From contig CM044315.1 in assembly GCA_024291935.2 (NCBI GenBank), positions 55,154,385-55,218,384 of the forward strand: DNA of 64,000 bases, read 5' to 3'. The position numbers and the translations under genes were made by a program. Under the pieces are notes generated by a model. It was not told where the DNA came from. It saw only the letters and a list, made by a program, of their open reading frames with translations, and did no database searches. This stretch comes from Okapia johnstoni (Eukaryota > Chordata > Mammalia > Artiodactyla > Giraffidae). The number at the start of each line of letters is the position of its first letter. The stretch's first letter is position 1. Below, piece after piece: positions 53,401-56,400 of this stretch.

Positions 53401-56400
53401 ACTTTTTTTTAACGGGCCGTGCTGTGCGACTTGTGGGATTTTAGTTCCCCAACCAGGGATCAAACTTGGGCCCTGAGCAGTAAGAGCGCAGGGTCCTAAC
53501 CACTAGACTGCCAGGAAATGTCCCTGTTTTAATATATTCATATTAGTATATTTAAATATGGATGCATATAATTTTATATGCCTATGTTTATAAAAAATCA
53601 CAATATTAATTTGAGTATGTAGAGGTCTAGAACTAAAGATGTCTTAAAAAGTTATATAAACTCTTCATTTTATAGATTAGAAAGTCAGAAAGGTGAAGTG
53701 ATTTTTTATGAGCATATTGCAAATTAATGGCTGAGCCAGGACCTCTCTGATTTCCTGTCTTCTTATCATGTGACTTCTTATCATGATTTCTTATCATGAC
53801 ACAAGACGGAAATTTAAAGAAAATCAACTGTTTATGAGATTAATTATTAAGTATGATGAATTATAATGAAGAGATAACCTTTAATTAGAAGTAAGTTCTA
53901 GGGTAATTATTCTCAAGCAAAATTCTATTGGTTAAGGTAGAGTTTTCTGTGTTTTTGTTTTTTAAAAATAACCTCCTCAGATATTGCTCATCATAAAAGT
54001 TCTCATGCTCATTAAATTCATGGTCATTACAGAAACCTTGGAAAACACAGTGAAGTATAGATGAAAAACTATGAAAGGATTTGTTAATGATGTAGATTTA
54101 ATTCAGTAGCCTGTTGTTAGCAATATATTATGGATTTCAAAAACTTATTCATCAGTTTAAAAAATTTTAATATAGGTACTTGCCAAAGTTAGTAGATAAC
54201 TTGGGAGAATAGTATTGTCTCCCATATGCTGTGTTAAAGGTTAGTTTTAGTTCCATTTGATTCTTAAATTTAGGAGAAAAGGAGCTTCTTTCTTTTAAAA
54301 AATTATTTCACATTTATATATACCTTTTAAAAGTAAATGACATGACACATATTACATAATAAATATAGATGATACAAAAAAACCCCACAAAATGGCTAAG
54401 ATAGACATATGAGAATAAGAGCCTGAGAGAATAATTGTGTCAAAGAATGTAGCTTAAGGGAAGCTACCTAATTTAGTTAAGACATTGAAACCTGGGGCTT
54501 ACTAGCAGGTAAGCTCTTTACTGAGGTTAAAGGAGGGATAGGTTCAAAATGCTGGTTATCAAAGTTAACTAGAGTAATGGAGAAGCTGCATTTTAGAATG
54601 TATGGTAAAGGTTTTTTGCATAGATGAAAAGTTAAAAGAAAAACAAGTTTGTTAACATTAAAAACTTTCACATTTAAATATCGTGAGATAATTAGTTCTT
54701 TTAAATATCACTTCAAATGACTTTTACTTGTATCTCATGACAGCAATTTGATTATTTAAAGTATCTTCTTTGGGAATTCCCTTTCGGTCAAGTAGTTAGG
54801 ACTCCATGCTTTGACTACCAAGAACACAGATTCCATCTCTGGTTGGGGAACTAGGATCCTGCAAGCTGTGTGGGCAAAAAACAACACAGTATCTTCTTTG
54901 GTGTCTAGGAGAAATTAATATTTCAGTAGAAATAGTAATATGAACAACTTTATTGTTGAGAATACTAATAGATATTTTCACTATTAATAATTTTGAGGTA
55001 ATATATAACCATTGACCTAAATAATCTTTGTGAACTGTCTCATTTGAGCTCTTCCTATCTCAAGGGTAGGCCCTATTTTCTTTTCACTGTTACTTGGGCA
55101 TTTATCAAGTTTTTATCTGTTAAAGAACATTTTCTATTTGAATCTTTGCATTTGTATAAAGAACTTTATGTCCTTCATGGTGAATTACATGGTAAAAATT
55201 AGAAGTATTTAGGCTCATTAAGCTGAAAGCCAAGGACTAGTTAATACATTAAAATATCACCATGCTAAATTATATCATTATGAGGCATGTTTGATACAGC
55301 TTACCGTGCCATCTAATATGTTTAATATCTAAGTTGTATTAGATAGTCTTTCAGTTGCAAATTATGAAAACATGTATAACATAAAAATTGACAATGACTG
55401 ATTTAAGGTGTGGCTAGATTTAAGGGCTCAAATGTTGCCAGTGTCAGTCTCTCTTTGTATTTCTGTGCATCTCTTCTCTCACCCCCACCCCTTGCAACCC
55501 ACTACTATTCTCACCCAGGATGGGTAAGAAGGGAGTGGAGGCAAAAGACTATTCTGGACCATGTCTTCTTTTTTTGAGGGGTATAGAGTTCCCTGGTAGC
55601 TGAAGTGTGGAGTCCAAATAGGCCACTCATATAAAATGATCTGTCCCCTTTTTGAGACTTCAGTAGCCCACATCTTATAGAGGTAGGAGATAAGCCCCTT
55701 TTATTGGCATCATTTTCTCTTGTGCCACATGTACAGGCAATAACAGAATATGTTTAGTAGTACAAACACCAATAGTGCAGTAGCAGGCCACTAAAAGTGG
55801 ACCAGGAGCAAGAATTCAACTATAAAGGAGCAGGTCGTGTTCACTCCTACAGGAGTTGGTGCCTTACTATTTTTTTAGGATTTCTTATTTGACTCTGAGG
55901 GGTGTATATATTTTACATGGCTCAGAAAAGAGCTTCTTATACATAGGTTAATCATACTTCCCTGTTCATCTCTGTTGTCCTAGTAAAATTATTAATAGTG
56001 TCACCTTTACTTTTAAAAGTTACTAGTTTGGGTGATAAATTATATGTAACCTTGGTTACTCTTTTGATGCTGCATGTGAAATATGTTCCATTTTTCAGCT
56101 TTTCCTATAAAGGGAAACTAGTAATGCCCACTCATTTGCCTTGTCTAAGGTGAGAATGGAAAATCCTACGAAGTAATGAGTGCTTATATTGTGTTAGAAA
56201 CTCAGTAGCCAGGGTGGACCTCTCACAAAGACTTAAAGACATTTTCTTTTGGGTGTGATCAGCATTTCTTAGCCTCCTCAGATTGCCCTCAGGGCATTCA
56301 GGCCAAGTCCTTACCCTAAGCAATGCAGCCTGCTCTTCCCCATTCAGCACCCCCTTGATGGTGGCGGATGCTAGCGTCTGGGGTACTTCTCTGCTGGGAG